A stretch of 22,728 nt of DNA from JBOFSR01 sp051651645 (GTDB lineage: Bacteria > Spirochaetota > Spirochaetia > Treponematales > Treponemataceae): the NCBI GenBank assembly GCA_051651645.1, contig JBOFSR010000089.1, forward strand, positions 1-22,728. Reading direction: 5' to 3'. The translations under genes and the position numbers were made by a program. Positions 8,127-15,350 of the stretch are shown here, in pieces (the first letter of the stretch is position 1; each line of letters starts with the position of its first letter). The notes beneath the pieces are model-generated. The model saw nothing but the letters and a program-made list of their open reading frames with translations. It was not told the DNA's origin and did no database searches.

Positions 8127-8962
8127 TTTTTTCTGTGCTTGCACAAATGTTTGAGTTTTCTTTTTTAGTGAATGCCTTTATCGTAGGAGCGCTCATTTCA
8201 CTGTGTGCAGCCTTGCTCGGCGTAAGTCTAGTTCTCAAGCGATTTGCCATGATAGGTGATGGCCTTTCTCACGTAGGCTTTGGCGTAATGGCCGTTGCAA
8301 TGGCAGCAAATCTTGCCCCACTAATAATTTCAATTCCCTTGGTCATTCTTGCAGCCTTTTTTTTACTACAATTAAATGAAAGCAGCAAAATAAAAGGAGA
8401 TTCGGCAATTGCGTTAATCTCCAGCACGTCTCTTGCACTTGGCATTATCGTGATGTCCCTTTCAGCAGGATCGAGCATTGATACGTGCAACTTTATGTTT
8501 GGAAGCATCTTATCCGTCACCAAAATAGAAAGCATTTTAAGCATCATACTTGCACTGATTATCCTTGCGTTGTATTTTTTATTTTACAACCATATTTTTT
8601 GTCTCACCTTTGATGAATCTTTTGCAAAAGCCTCGGGAATAAAAACTTCACTGTTCAATATGATTTTAGCAGCACTCACTGCAATCATGATTGTGCTGGG
8701 CATGAAAATGATGGGAACCTTACTCATCTCAAGCCTCATCGTTTTTCCGTGCCTAACCTCAACTCATGTATGCAAAACATTCAAATCCCTCGTCATTAGC
8801 TCTGGAGTAATTTCAGTTTTTTGCTTTATAACAGGGATGATTGTCTCATACCTTTTCGAAACACCAACAGGAGCAACAATTGTTTCGCTGAATGCTCTAC
8901 TTTTTTTTATTTTCTATATAATTTCAATAATCAAAAAAAGCATTTTTAAGAAAGTCTTTTAA
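8123..8962 (+). CDS. znuB: Zinc/manganese ABC transporter permease (ZnuB-like, ABC-3 family)
   Basis: This 279-aa integral membrane protein forms the import channel. It has about eight hydrophobic segments, and the ABC-3 features GAALL/ALLGVSLVLKRFAMIGDGLSHVGFG (split: LKRFAMIGDGLSHVGFG), LTFDESFAKASGI and LLISSLIVFPCLTS are visible. The ATG at 8123 overlaps the znuC stop (ATGA), and AAGGA plus GAGG lie just upstream. It is the last transport gene and is followed after one base by the PrsW-like gene. Confidence 0.92.
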   Translation: MIFSVLAQMFEFSFLVNAFIVGALISLCAALLGVSLVLKRFAMIGDGLSHVGFGVMAVAMAANLAPLIISIPLVILAAFFLLQLNESSKIKGDSAIALISSTSLALGIIVMSLSAGSSIDTCNFMFGSILSVTKIESILSIILALIILALYFLFYNHIFCLTFDESFAKASGIKTSLFNMILAALTAIMIVLGMKMMGTLLISSLIVFPCLTSTHVCKTFKSLVISSGVISVFCFITGMIVSYLFETPTGATIVSLNALLFFIFYIISIIKKSIFKKVF

Positions 8963-8963
8963 T

Positions 8964-9596
8964 ATGAATATTTTTTTAATTGCACTAATTTCTTTTTCTC
9001 CATTATTCGTAGCGATCGCCCTAAAAAAATATTTTGCAAACAGCATTCCTTTTATAAACATCGTAGTATCAGCCTTTTTTGGCTTTCTTGCATGTATCCC
9101 AATTATCGCACTTGCAAGTCTTTTTTCCCTGCCAGTAAAAACATCCTTTTTCTATAGTTTTACGGGAGTTTTATTTAAGTCATTTTTTATCAATGGATTA
9201 ATTGAAGAATCATGCAAATTATTTTTCTTACTTTTTCTTTTCAAGGCAGAATATTCAAAAAAAAAATTTATCTACCTTGTTATTATTTTAGGACTTGCCT
9301 TAGGTGGATTTGAAACCCTCGTTTATGCAATAAAAAATGTAAACACGCTTTTTATACGAGTAGCAACTGCCGTTTTATTGCATGGAATCACCTGCGGTTT
9401 ATCTGCTTGCTTCTATTACGCCCTAAAAACCAAGACCGACAAAAAAAGTTTTCATTTCTTTTTATTCGCCATCCTTACTCACGGATTTTATAATTTTTTT
9501 AACAGCTTAGGTACATTTTTTTTCTTTTTTGCCCTTGTCGCAATTTTCTTTGGACTAACTATACTGCTAAGAGAATACAAAACCCCTAGTAAATGA
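8964..9596 (+). CDS. PrsW-family intramembrane protease
   Basis: This 210-aa protein is almost entirely hydrophobic, with about six to seven membrane segments. It carries the conserved PrsW-type motifs in order: EESCK (Glu81, Glu82) after a membrane segment, GGFETLVYA (Glu117), LLHGITCG (His140) and LTHGFYNFF (His173, Asn177). PrsW proteins are glutamate/histidine membrane proteases; the Bacillus one starts regulated cleavage of an anti-sigma factor. The substrate here is unknown and no anti-sigma gene is nearby. The ATG at 8964 begins one base after the znuB stop, so it is likely the last gene of the plsC-znuACB transcription unit. The family call rests on motifs and topology. Confidence 0.8.
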   Translation: MNIFLIALISFSPLFVAIALKKYFANSIPFINIVVSAFFGFLACIPIIALASLFSLPVKTSFFYSFTGVLFKSFFINGLIEESCKLFFLLFLFKAEYSKKKFIYLVIILGLALGGFETLVYAIKNVNTLFIRVATAVLLHGITCGLSACFYYALKTKTDKKSFHFFLFAILTHGFYNFFNSLGTFFFFFALVAIFFGLTILLREYKTPSK

Positions 9597-9611
9597 TTGT
9601 GAACAAGTGTC

Positions 9612-9640
9612 TTTACACAAATCTAAAAAAATATTAAACT
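9612..9640 (+). promoter_or_regulatory. Sigma70-like promoter for pncA, abutting the start
   Basis: TTTACA (9612-9617) is followed after 17 nt by TAAACT (9635-9640). The predicted transcription start is about 9647, which is the A of the second ATG of the nicotinamidase frame. No Shine-Dalgarno sequence is present. Confidence 0.6.
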
Positions 9641-9646
9641 ATGGGC

Positions 9647-10435
9647 ATGTCAACAGCACTTTTAATTATTGACCCACAAAATGATTTTTGCTCACCAAAT
9701 GGAAGCTTGTATGTTGCTGGTGCACAAGATGACTGCAAACGACTTTCCACCTTTATTGAAAATAATTGTGCCAAAATTGATGAAGTGTATGTCAGCTTAG
9801 ATACGCATTATTTTTCTCACATCTTTTTTAAGAATTTTTGGAAAAACAAAAATAATGAGCAGCCAACTCCCTTTACCACGATTTCTTTCAATCAAATTGA
9901 AAATCAAGAATGGTTACCTGTGGACGAGTCTTTAACTGATTACGTAAAGGCGTACACAAAAAAACTCGCCCTTTCAAATCGATACACACTAACAATTTGG
10001 CCAGAGCACTGCATACACGGATCATGGGGGCATGCCGTTGAGCAGTCCGTTCAAAAGACACTTTTAGACTGCTTTGAAAAAAACAAATCAAATAAACTTG
10101 AGTACATCATCAAAGGTGTTAATCCAAAAACGGAGCATTATAGTACATTCCAAGCAGAAGTTGTTGACCCCAAAGATACTACAACGCAGCTAAATATACA
10201 GCTTCTCAATAAGTTAGACAGATATGATACAATTTATATTGCAGGACAAGCCTTATCGCACTGTGTTTTAAATACCATCATAGATATGAGCGAGTATATT
10301 TCGCCAGAAAAATTTATTTTACTCGATGACTGTTGCTCATGCATTGCAGGATATGAAAAATCAACGCAGGAAAAACTTGATTTTTTTACATCATACGGTA
10401 TGAAAAAAGCTCGTTATACAACATCCCTTGAATGA
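9647..10435 (+). CDS. pncA: Nicotinamidase (isochorismatase-like hydrolase)
   Basis: This cytoplasmic enzyme deamidates nicotinamide to nicotinate in NAD salvage. From ATG 9647 it has 262 aa. The catalytic triad of the family is visible: Asp9 (DPQNDF), Lys156 (YIIKGVNPKTEHYS) and Cys206 (AGQALSHCVLNT). The metal-binding cluster is LDTHYFSHIF (Asp52, His54, His58) with WPEHCIHG (His121). The length is above the ~210 aa of short PncA enzymes and similar to longer nicotinamidases. An ATG at 9641 is also in frame, but promoter position favours 9647. The last base pairs overlap the start of the glycosyltransferase gene (ATGA). Confidence 0.88.
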   Translation: MSTALLIIDPQNDFCSPNGSLYVAGAQDDCKRLSTFIENNCAKIDEVYVSLDTHYFSHIFFKNFWKNKNNEQPTPFTTISFNQIENQEWLPVDESLTDYVKAYTKKLALSNRYTLTIWPEHCIHGSWGHAVEQSVQKTLLDCFEKNKSNKLEYIIKGVNPKTEHYSTFQAEVVDPKDTTTQLNIQLLNKLDRYDTIYIAGQALSHCVLNTIIDMSEYISPEKFILLDDCCSCIAGYEKSTQEKLDFFTSYGMKKARYTTSLE

Positions 10436-11610
10436 AAAATAATCGTGAGCGATATAAAAAAAAATGTACACAAAAAACTCATTTTTTTTATGAACACCAG
10501 CTTGCTTCACATAATTACACGCCCGATATTGCAATTATCATTCCCGCATACAACGAATTTCCCACTTTTTTTGAGACTGTCGCAAGTCTTGAAAAAGCTG
10601 CTGCCTTAGTACAAAAAAAAATCCTACTCATTATTGTGATTAATAATACACGAGAATGCAAAGCCGCTGTAAAAGAAAATAATGCAGCCCTCTTACTCGC
10701 CTTAAAAAATTATCAATCTATTATACCAATCGAAGTGATTGATTGTACCTCAAACACAAAAGAACTACCTCCCAAAAATGGCGTAGGCCTTGCACGAAAA
10801 ATCGGAATGGATTTTGCAATTGAGATAAACACTCCCCTTCTTGCCTGCATGGACGCAGATACACTCGTTGATGAAAATTATTTTCTGGCAATTTTTGACA
10901 CCTTTTCACAGGAAATTACAAGCCTGCCCTCTTTTGGCACAACCGATTTCACCCATCAAATTGCACAAAACGCCACAGAACAACAAGCCATCACCATGTA
11001 TGAAAATTACTTAAAAACCCACAGCAAGAAATTTCAAACTATTGGATATCCATATTTTCCTGTTGCATTGGGGCCGACAATTGTTTGCACTCAACGTGCG
11101 TACATTGAAGCTGGCGGAATGAATACCCGTAATGCAGGAGAGGATTTTTATTTTTTGCAAAAACTGATTAAAAACAATATTTTGTCAAAGAAAAATTTAT
11201 TTTTTAGCATAAAAACCTGTGTTCATCCGTCTAGTCGTATTTCACAGAGAGTCCCATTTGGAACAGGTCAAGTTATAGCGGATTACAACAAAAATCAGTC
11301 TGAAAAAAAAATTACTAATCAGCATTATAAGCTTTTAGAAGATTTGATTAGTTTTTTTCAGCTAGCAGCAAAACTTAGCTATAAAAATGAAGACAAAATT
11401 TCGTTTGAAAAAGAATTCTCGAATTTGCACTTGGCCTTGCAGGAATTCTTGTCAAAGGAAAACTTTTTAGAAGTGAGAAAAAATCTGGTGAAAAATAATG
11501 CATCCTGCAAAAATTTATACAATGCTTTTTTGATTTGGTTTGACGGCTTAAAAGCCATCCAGTTTTTTCACTTTCTTGATAGCACGAATGCTCATTTTTT
11601 TGCCCAATAA
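10432..11610 (+). CDS. Family 2 glycosyltransferase
   Basis: The protein has 392 aa with a GT-A fold N-terminal half: IAIIIPAYNEF (33-43) is the nucleotide-sugar-binding start, CMDADTLVDENYF gives the DXD motif (141-143), and the acidic ED pair lies in NAGEDFYFL (237-238), the usual catalytic-base region. A motif HPSSRISQRVPFGTGQ follows. The C-terminal ~110 residues are helical and without membrane segments, so it is probably cytoplasmic or peripheral. It lacks a usable ribosome binding site other than coupling to pncA by the 4-nt ATGA overlap. Donor and acceptor are unknown. Pairing with a nicotinamidase has no obvious metabolic logic. Confidence 0.82.
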   Translation: MKNNRERYKKKCTQKTHFFYEHQLASHNYTPDIAIIIPAYNEFPTFFETVASLEKAAALVQKKILLIIVINNTRECKAAVKENNAALLLALKNYQSIIPIEVIDCTSNTKELPPKNGVGLARKIGMDFAIEINTPLLACMDADTLVDENYFLAIFDTFSQEITSLPSFGTTDFTHQIAQNATEQQAITMYENYLKTHSKKFQTIGYPYFPVALGPTIVCTQRAYIEAGGMNTRNAGEDFYFLQKLIKNNILSKKNLFFSIKTCVHPSSRISQRVPFGTGQVIADYNKNQSEKKITNQHYKLLEDLISFFQLAAKLSYKNEDKISFEKEFSNLHLALQEFLSKENFLEVRKNLVKNNASCKNLYNAFLIWFDGLKAIQFFHFLDSTNAHFFAQ

Positions 11611-11614
11611 TGAC

Positions 11615-11643
11615 TTGACATTTTTTTTGAATCTTGCTATATT
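11615..11643 (+). promoter_or_regulatory. Consensus-like promoter for the tRNA-Leu/tRNA-Gly unit
   Basis: TTGACA (11615-11620), a 17-nt spacer and TATATT (11638-11643) with an extended TGC before the -10. It lies about 40 nt ahead of tRNA-Leu and just after the glycosyltransferase stop. Confidence 0.8.
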
Positions 11644-11682
11644 TATTATCGTTCATTATGAGTAATTTATCTTGAATTACAA

Positions 11683-11762
11683 GCGAGAGTGGTGGAATTG
11701 GCAGACACGCTAGACTTAGGATCTAGTGCCTAGGCGTAAGGGTTCAAGTCCCTTCTCTCGCA
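11683..11762 (+). tRNA. tRNA-Leu (TAG anticodon)
   Basis: The acceptor stem GCGAGAG pairs with CTCTCGC, the anticodon stem CTAGA/TCTAG encloses the loop CTTAGGA with anticodon TAG, and a long variable arm (class II) and a T-arm AGGG-TTCAAGT-CCCT follow. CCA is not encoded. Confidence 0.95.
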
Positions 11763-11799
11763 CTAATACGGATGATTACTACGAATTGATATGAAACTT

Positions 11800-11871
11800 G
11801 CGGGAATAGCTCAGTGGTAGAGCGCCACCTTGCCAAGGTGGATGTCGCGGGTCCGACTCCCGTTTCCCGCT
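11800..11871 (+). tRNA. tRNA-Gly (GCC anticodon)
   Basis: The acceptor stem GCGGGAA pairs with TTCCCGC, the anticodon stem CCACC/GGTGG encloses TTGCCAA with anticodon GCC, and the T-loop is GTCCGACTC. CCA is not encoded. It is 37 nt after tRNA-Leu and shares its promoter and terminator. Confidence 0.95.
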
Positions 11872-11879
11872 CTAATAGA

Positions 11880-11910
11880 AGCGATTCGGAATAATCTGAG
11901 TCGCTTTTTT
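11880..11910 (+). terminator. Intrinsic terminator of the tRNA unit
   Basis: A 10-bp stem AGCGATTCGG / CTGAGTCGCT (two G-T pairs) with the loop AATAAT is followed by five to six T residues (11905-11910). Confidence 0.88.
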
Positions 11911-11913
11911 GTT

Positions 11914-11947
11914 TTGAATCTTATTTTTAGCAAAGATACAACTTTGC
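11914..11947 (+). promoter_or_regulatory. Candidate tig promoter with an overlapping inverted repeat
   Basis: TTGAAT (11914-11919), a 17-nt spacer and a weak -10 TACAAC (11937-11942) precede tig by about 30 nt. The -10 lies inside an inverted repeat, GCAAAG (11930-11935) and CTTTGC (11942-11947), which could be an operator or a leader hairpin. Both readings are tentative. Confidence 0.4.
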
Positions 11948-11970
11948 ATTCCAATACAAAAGGATTTATC

Positions 11971-13329
11971 GTGAAAGTAAAAAAAGAATTTACACAGCAA
12001 GAAAACTCATCAGTAAAATTGACTGTTACTATTGCCAAAAAAGATGTTGCCGAGAACTATACAAAAATTGTTGCCGATCATGCAAAAAAAATTCAAATTC
12101 CAGGTTTTCGCCGCGGAAAAGTTCCTGTAAGTATTTTAGAAAAAAAATATGGGGAAGAGCTAAAGGGTGAAGCTGCAGCTCACTTGATGGATGATGCAAT
12201 TCGAGAGATTTTTGAAGACGAAAAAGTAGAGTTTAAGCCATTGCCATACTCTCAGCCAACACTGGTAGAGGATCCAAAACTTGATTTAGAAAAGGACTTA
12301 GTTTTTTCAGTCGTTTTTGACATAATGCCAACGGTTGAAGTGAAAGATATCGAAAAAGTTTCTATAAAAATCCCTGATGTTTCAGTAAGTGATGATGATT
12401 TGCAAGAGGAGCTAAAAGCAATTCAAGAGCGAAATGCAATGGTTATTGATAGAAAAGATAGCGACAAAGCAAAAAAAGATGACATTGTAACGGTTAATTA
12501 CTGTGAACTTGATGATAAAGATAACGTTATTGCTGGCAGCGAACGTCAGGATTACGTTTTTACGATTGGTAGCAAGCAAAATATTTATGAGCTTGATGAT
12601 GATATTATCGGAATGAAGAAAAATGAATCTATGGATATTACAAAAACTTTTGCCGATGACTTTGCGAACAAAGAGCTTGCTGGACAAACAAAAAAAGTTC
12701 GGGTAACGATAACGGCATTGAAAATGCGTGATTTGCCAGCTCTTGATGACGAGCTTGCTCAAGATGTGAATGAGAAATACAAAACGCTTGCTGATTTAAA
12801 AGACGACATTAAAAAGAATTTGCAAAATTCTGCTGAGCATAAAATCGAAGAGCTTAAAGCCAATGCAATGCTTGAAAAACTTATTGAACTTAATGATTTT
12901 ACGGTTCCTCAATCAATGGTTCAGGCACAACTTGAATCACGCTGGATTATGATGGCACGTCAATTTCAAACCAATACCGATCAGCTTGAAAAAATATTTG
13001 CATCCTCTGGCAAAAAAAAGGCTGATATTCTTGCTGAGTGGGAAGAAGAATCTATTAAAATGCTTAAAAGTCGGATTATTGTAGATAATCTTATTAAAGA
13101 ACATAAAATCACTATTTCTGACAAGGACGTTGAGGCTGAAATTGCAAAAATTGCAGAAAATGCGAGCGTTTCTGTTGATGAAGTAAAAAAACATTATTCA
13201 AACGAGCAGGAATTATCGTATTTAAAAGACGATATGCAAGAAAAGAGTTTATACAAAATACTTTTTGAGAAGATCACCATTAAAAAAGGTGAGAAAAAAT
13301 CTCTTAAAGAAATCTTCACACCAGCTTAA
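11971..13329 (+). CDS. tig: Trigger factor, ribosome-associated chaperone
   Basis: Trigger factor binds the ribosome exit tunnel and shields nascent chains; it also has peptidyl-prolyl isomerase activity. From GTG 11971 it has 452 aa, typical for the family. The ribosome-binding signature is IPGFRRGKVP (GFRRGK at 45-50). An FKBP-like domain begins about residue 168 (KKDDIVTVNYCEL) and a helical C-terminal chaperone domain follows, with the late FTVPQSMVQAQLESRW segment. GTG 11971 has AAAGGA ending at 11964, 6 nt upstream. The frame is open back to 11830, but that extension crosses tRNA-Gly and the terminator, so it is not coding. It precedes clpP-clpX, a widely conserved order. Confidence 0.96.
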   Translation: MKVKKEFTQQENSSVKLTVTIAKKDVAENYTKIVADHAKKIQIPGFRRGKVPVSILEKKYGEELKGEAAAHLMDDAIREIFEDEKVEFKPLPYSQPTLVEDPKLDLEKDLVFSVVFDIMPTVEVKDIEKVSIKIPDVSVSDDDLQEELKAIQERNAMVIDRKDSDKAKKDDIVTVNYCELDDKDNVIAGSERQDYVFTIGSKQNIYELDDDIIGMKKNESMDITKTFADDFANKELAGQTKKVRVTITALKMRDLPALDDELAQDVNEKYKTLADLKDDIKKNLQNSAEHKIEELKANAMLEKLIELNDFTVPQSMVQAQLESRWIMMARQFQTNTDQLEKIFASSGKKKADILAEWEEESIKMLKSRIIVDNLIKEHKITISDKDVEAEIAKIAENASVSVDEVKKHYSNEQELSYLKDDMQEKSLYKILFEKITIKKGEKKSLKEIFTPA

Positions 13330-13353
13330 TTCTCATTACTTTTTTTCTTTTGC

Positions 13354-13404
13354 CTTGCTTATACTATTTAAAAACGTTATTTTAAATGTGTAAGCAAGTT
13401 TTTT
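13354..13404 (+). terminator. Strong intrinsic terminator between tig and clpP
   Basis: A long hairpin is formed by CTTGCTTATAC (13354-13364) with GTGTAAGCAAG (13388-13398), one G-T pair, and continued after a bulged T by ATTTAAAA (13366-13373) with TTTTAAAT (13380-13387), closing a 6-nt loop. Six T residues (13399-13404) follow directly. Confidence 0.85.
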
Positions 13405-13442
13405 ATGCTCACTTTATTAAAAATACATTTATTGAGGTTAAA

Positions 13443-14060
13443 ATGAGTACTTTGGTTCCTTTCGTTATTGAGCAAACTGGAAACGGTGAGCGTTCGTATG
13501 ATATTTTTTCGCGACTACTAAAAGATAGAATTATTTTTGTTGATGGAGAAATAAATGATGTTTCTGCAGATTTAGTTGTTGCTCAGATTTTATTTTTGGA
13601 GTCGCAAAATCCAGAAAAAGAAATCAGTATGTATATTAATTCCCCTGGAGGTTCTGTAACGGCAGGGCTTTCTATCTATGATACTATGCAGCATGTTCGC
13701 TGTGATGTGCAAACAATTTGCATGGGGCAGGCCGCTAGCATGGGGGCAATTCTTCTTGCAGGAGGGACTGCAGGAAAACGTTTTGCATTGCCTTCTTCTC
13801 GTGTGATGATTCATCAGCCATGGGGCGGAGTGCAAGGTCAGGCAACGGATATTGCAATTCAAGCACGAGAAATTATTCGCTTAAAAAGATTGACGGTACA
13901 ATACTTTGCTTCGCATACAGGTAAGTCTGAAGAAGAGGTTGCAAAAGACATGGAAAGAGATTTTTTTATGTCAGCACAAGAAGCAAAAGAATATGGAATC
14001 ATCGATATGATTATGGAAAAACGGAAGGCAAAAGAGGTGGGCGAAGATGGCAAAAAGTAA
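13443..14060 (+). CDS. clpP: ATP-dependent Clp protease proteolytic subunit
   Basis: ClpP forms the double-heptamer protease chamber used by ClpX. From ATG 13443 it has 205 aa. The catalytic triad is Ser99 (GQAASMGA), His124 (MIHQP) and Asp173 (MERDFFMS). Other family marks are INSPGGSVTAGLSIYDTM and the KEYGIID end motif. GAGG (13434-13437) lies 5 nt before the ATG, so the longer frame from 13386, which overlaps the terminator hairpin, is rejected. Its end overlaps clpX by 14 nt. The promoter is not evident between the tig terminator and the start. Confidence 0.97.
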   Translation: MSTLVPFVIEQTGNGERSYDIFSRLLKDRIIFVDGEINDVSADLVVAQILFLESQNPEKEISMYINSPGGSVTAGLSIYDTMQHVRCDVQTICMGQAASMGAILLAGGTAGKRFALPSSRVMIHQPWGGVQGQATDIAIQAREIIRLKRLTVQYFASHTGKSEEEVAKDMERDFFMSAQEAKEYGIIDMIMEKRKAKEVGEDGKK

Positions 14061-15291
14061 GTTGCAGATTTGTTCCTTTTGTGGAAAAGAGCCAGATCAA
14101 CACCGTAAGCTTGTACAAGGGCCTGATCATATTTTTATTTGTAATAAGTGTATTGATGTTTGTAAAAAAATTCTCAATGATGAAGATAAGGCTCTTTTAG
14201 AGCCAATTGAAATAATTGATGTTCCTGTGCCAAAGGATTTTAAAGAATTTCTTGACGAATATGTAATAAGTCAAGATTATGCAAAAAAAGTTTTAGCGGT
14301 TGCTGTTTATAATCATTATAAACGGATGACAAATCATATAAATGAAGAAAGCTCTGTTCAGATTGAAAAATCAAACGTGTTGCTCATTGGCCCAACAGGC
14401 TCTGGAAAAACTCTTTTGGCAAAAACGCTTGCTCAAAAATTAAAAGTTCCCTTTGCGATCGCAGATGCAACAACGCTTACTGAGGCGGGCTATGTTGGTG
14501 AAGATGTTGAAAATGTTCTTTTGAAGCTAATTAATGCGGCAGATGGAAATATTGCCGCGGCAGAGCGTGGAATTATTTTTATTGATGAAATTGATAAAAT
14601 TTCTCGAAAATCAGAAAATGTTTCCATTACGCGCGATGTTTCAGGCGAGGGTGTTCAGCAAGCACTTTTGAAAATTATTGAGGGAACCAAGGCCAGCGTT
14701 CCTCCGCAAGGTGGGCGAAAGCATCCTAATCAAGAAATGCTAGAAATAGATACATCAAATATTTTGTTTGTTTGTGGTGGAGCCTTTGTCGGACTGGAAA
14801 AAATTATTGAGGCTCGCTTGGATAATCATACTATGGGCTTTGGAGCAAAAGTTCTCGCTATTTCTGATAAAGAAAAAGCGGAACTTATCAATAATTTAAT
14901 TCCTGATGATTTAGTTAAATTTGGATTGATCCCTGAGTTAATTGGTCGCCTTCCAATTTCTGTTTCGTTGAATGAGTTGACGCGTGATGATTTGCGTCAT
15001 ATTTTAACTGAACCAAAAAATGCAATTATTAAGCAATTTCAAACTTCTTTTGCCATTGATAATGTTAATTTGAAATTTACTGACGATGCAATTGATGAAA
15101 TTGCGGCCTTGGCAATCAAAGAAAAAACAGGGGCTCGCGGATTGCGTTCAATTGTTGAAAAAATGCTTTTAGATCTTATGTATGAAGCTCCTTCTGTTAA
15201 AGGCAAAAAAGAAATTCTTATTACAAAAGACGTTGTATTAAAGAAAGAAAATGCAAAAATCGAAACATCGCAACGAAAAATATCTGCGTAA
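14047..15291 (+). CDS. clpX: ATP-dependent Clp protease ATP-binding subunit ClpX
   Basis: ClpX unfolds tagged proteins and feeds them to ClpP. The protein has 414 aa. The N-terminal zinc-binding domain has Cys9, Cys12, Cys32 and Cys35. Walker A is GPTGSGKT (115-122); then come TLTEAGYVGEDVENVL (pore-loop region), Walker B IIFIDEIDKI, the sensor stretch SNILFVCGGAFVGL and the arginine-containing ELIGRLPISV and EKTGARGLRSI (sensor 2). The ClpP-docking loop reads MGF (in NHTMGFGAKV) where IGF is usual. The ATG at 14047 lies within clpP and has AGGTGG about 8 nt upstream. A hairpin follows at 15296. Confidence 0.97.
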   Translation: MAKSKLQICSFCGKEPDQHRKLVQGPDHIFICNKCIDVCKKILNDEDKALLEPIEIIDVPVPKDFKEFLDEYVISQDYAKKVLAVAVYNHYKRMTNHINEESSVQIEKSNVLLIGPTGSGKTLLAKTLAQKLKVPFAIADATTLTEAGYVGEDVENVLLKLINAADGNIAAAERGIIFIDEIDKISRKSENVSITRDVSGEGVQQALLKIIEGTKASVPPQGGRKHPNQEMLEIDTSNILFVCGGAFVGLEKIIEARLDNHTMGFGAKVLAISDKEKAELINNLIPDDLVKFGLIPELIGRLPISVSLNELTRDDLRHILTEPKNAIIKQFQTSFAIDNVNLKFTDDAIDEIAALAIKEKTGARGLRSIVEKMLLDLMYEAPSVKGKKEILITKDVVLKKENAKIETSQRKISA

Positions 15292-15295
15292 TGAG

Positions 15296-15329
15296 TAGCG
15301 TGTGTGTGATTTTAATCGTACACACGCTA
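15296..15329 (+). terminator. GC-containing hairpin after clpX
   Basis: TAGCGTGTGT (15296-15305) and ACACACGCTA (15320-15329) form a perfect 10-bp stem that can extend inward by about five pairs. No real T-run follows on the plus strand, so it is a weak terminator or an mRNA-end or leader structure; it lies 21 nt before the DUF362 start. Confidence 0.5.
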
Positions 15330-15350
15330 GCGTTTAAATTAAGGTGATTA

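Noticed and set aside
11830..11970. N-terminal extension of trigger factor
   Set aside because: The open frame crosses tRNA-Gly and its terminator; GTG 11971 has a good ribosome binding site and gives the normal N-terminus.
13336..13365. TATACT as the -10 of a clpP promoter
   Set aside because: These bases are part of the left arm of the strong tig terminator hairpin, which explains their sequence; a promoter there would be followed at once by the terminator.
15296..15350. Riboswitch ahead of the DUF362 gene
   Set aside because: The space holds a single simple hairpin and is too short for a known aptamer fold; a transcript-end or mRNA-stability structure is simpler.
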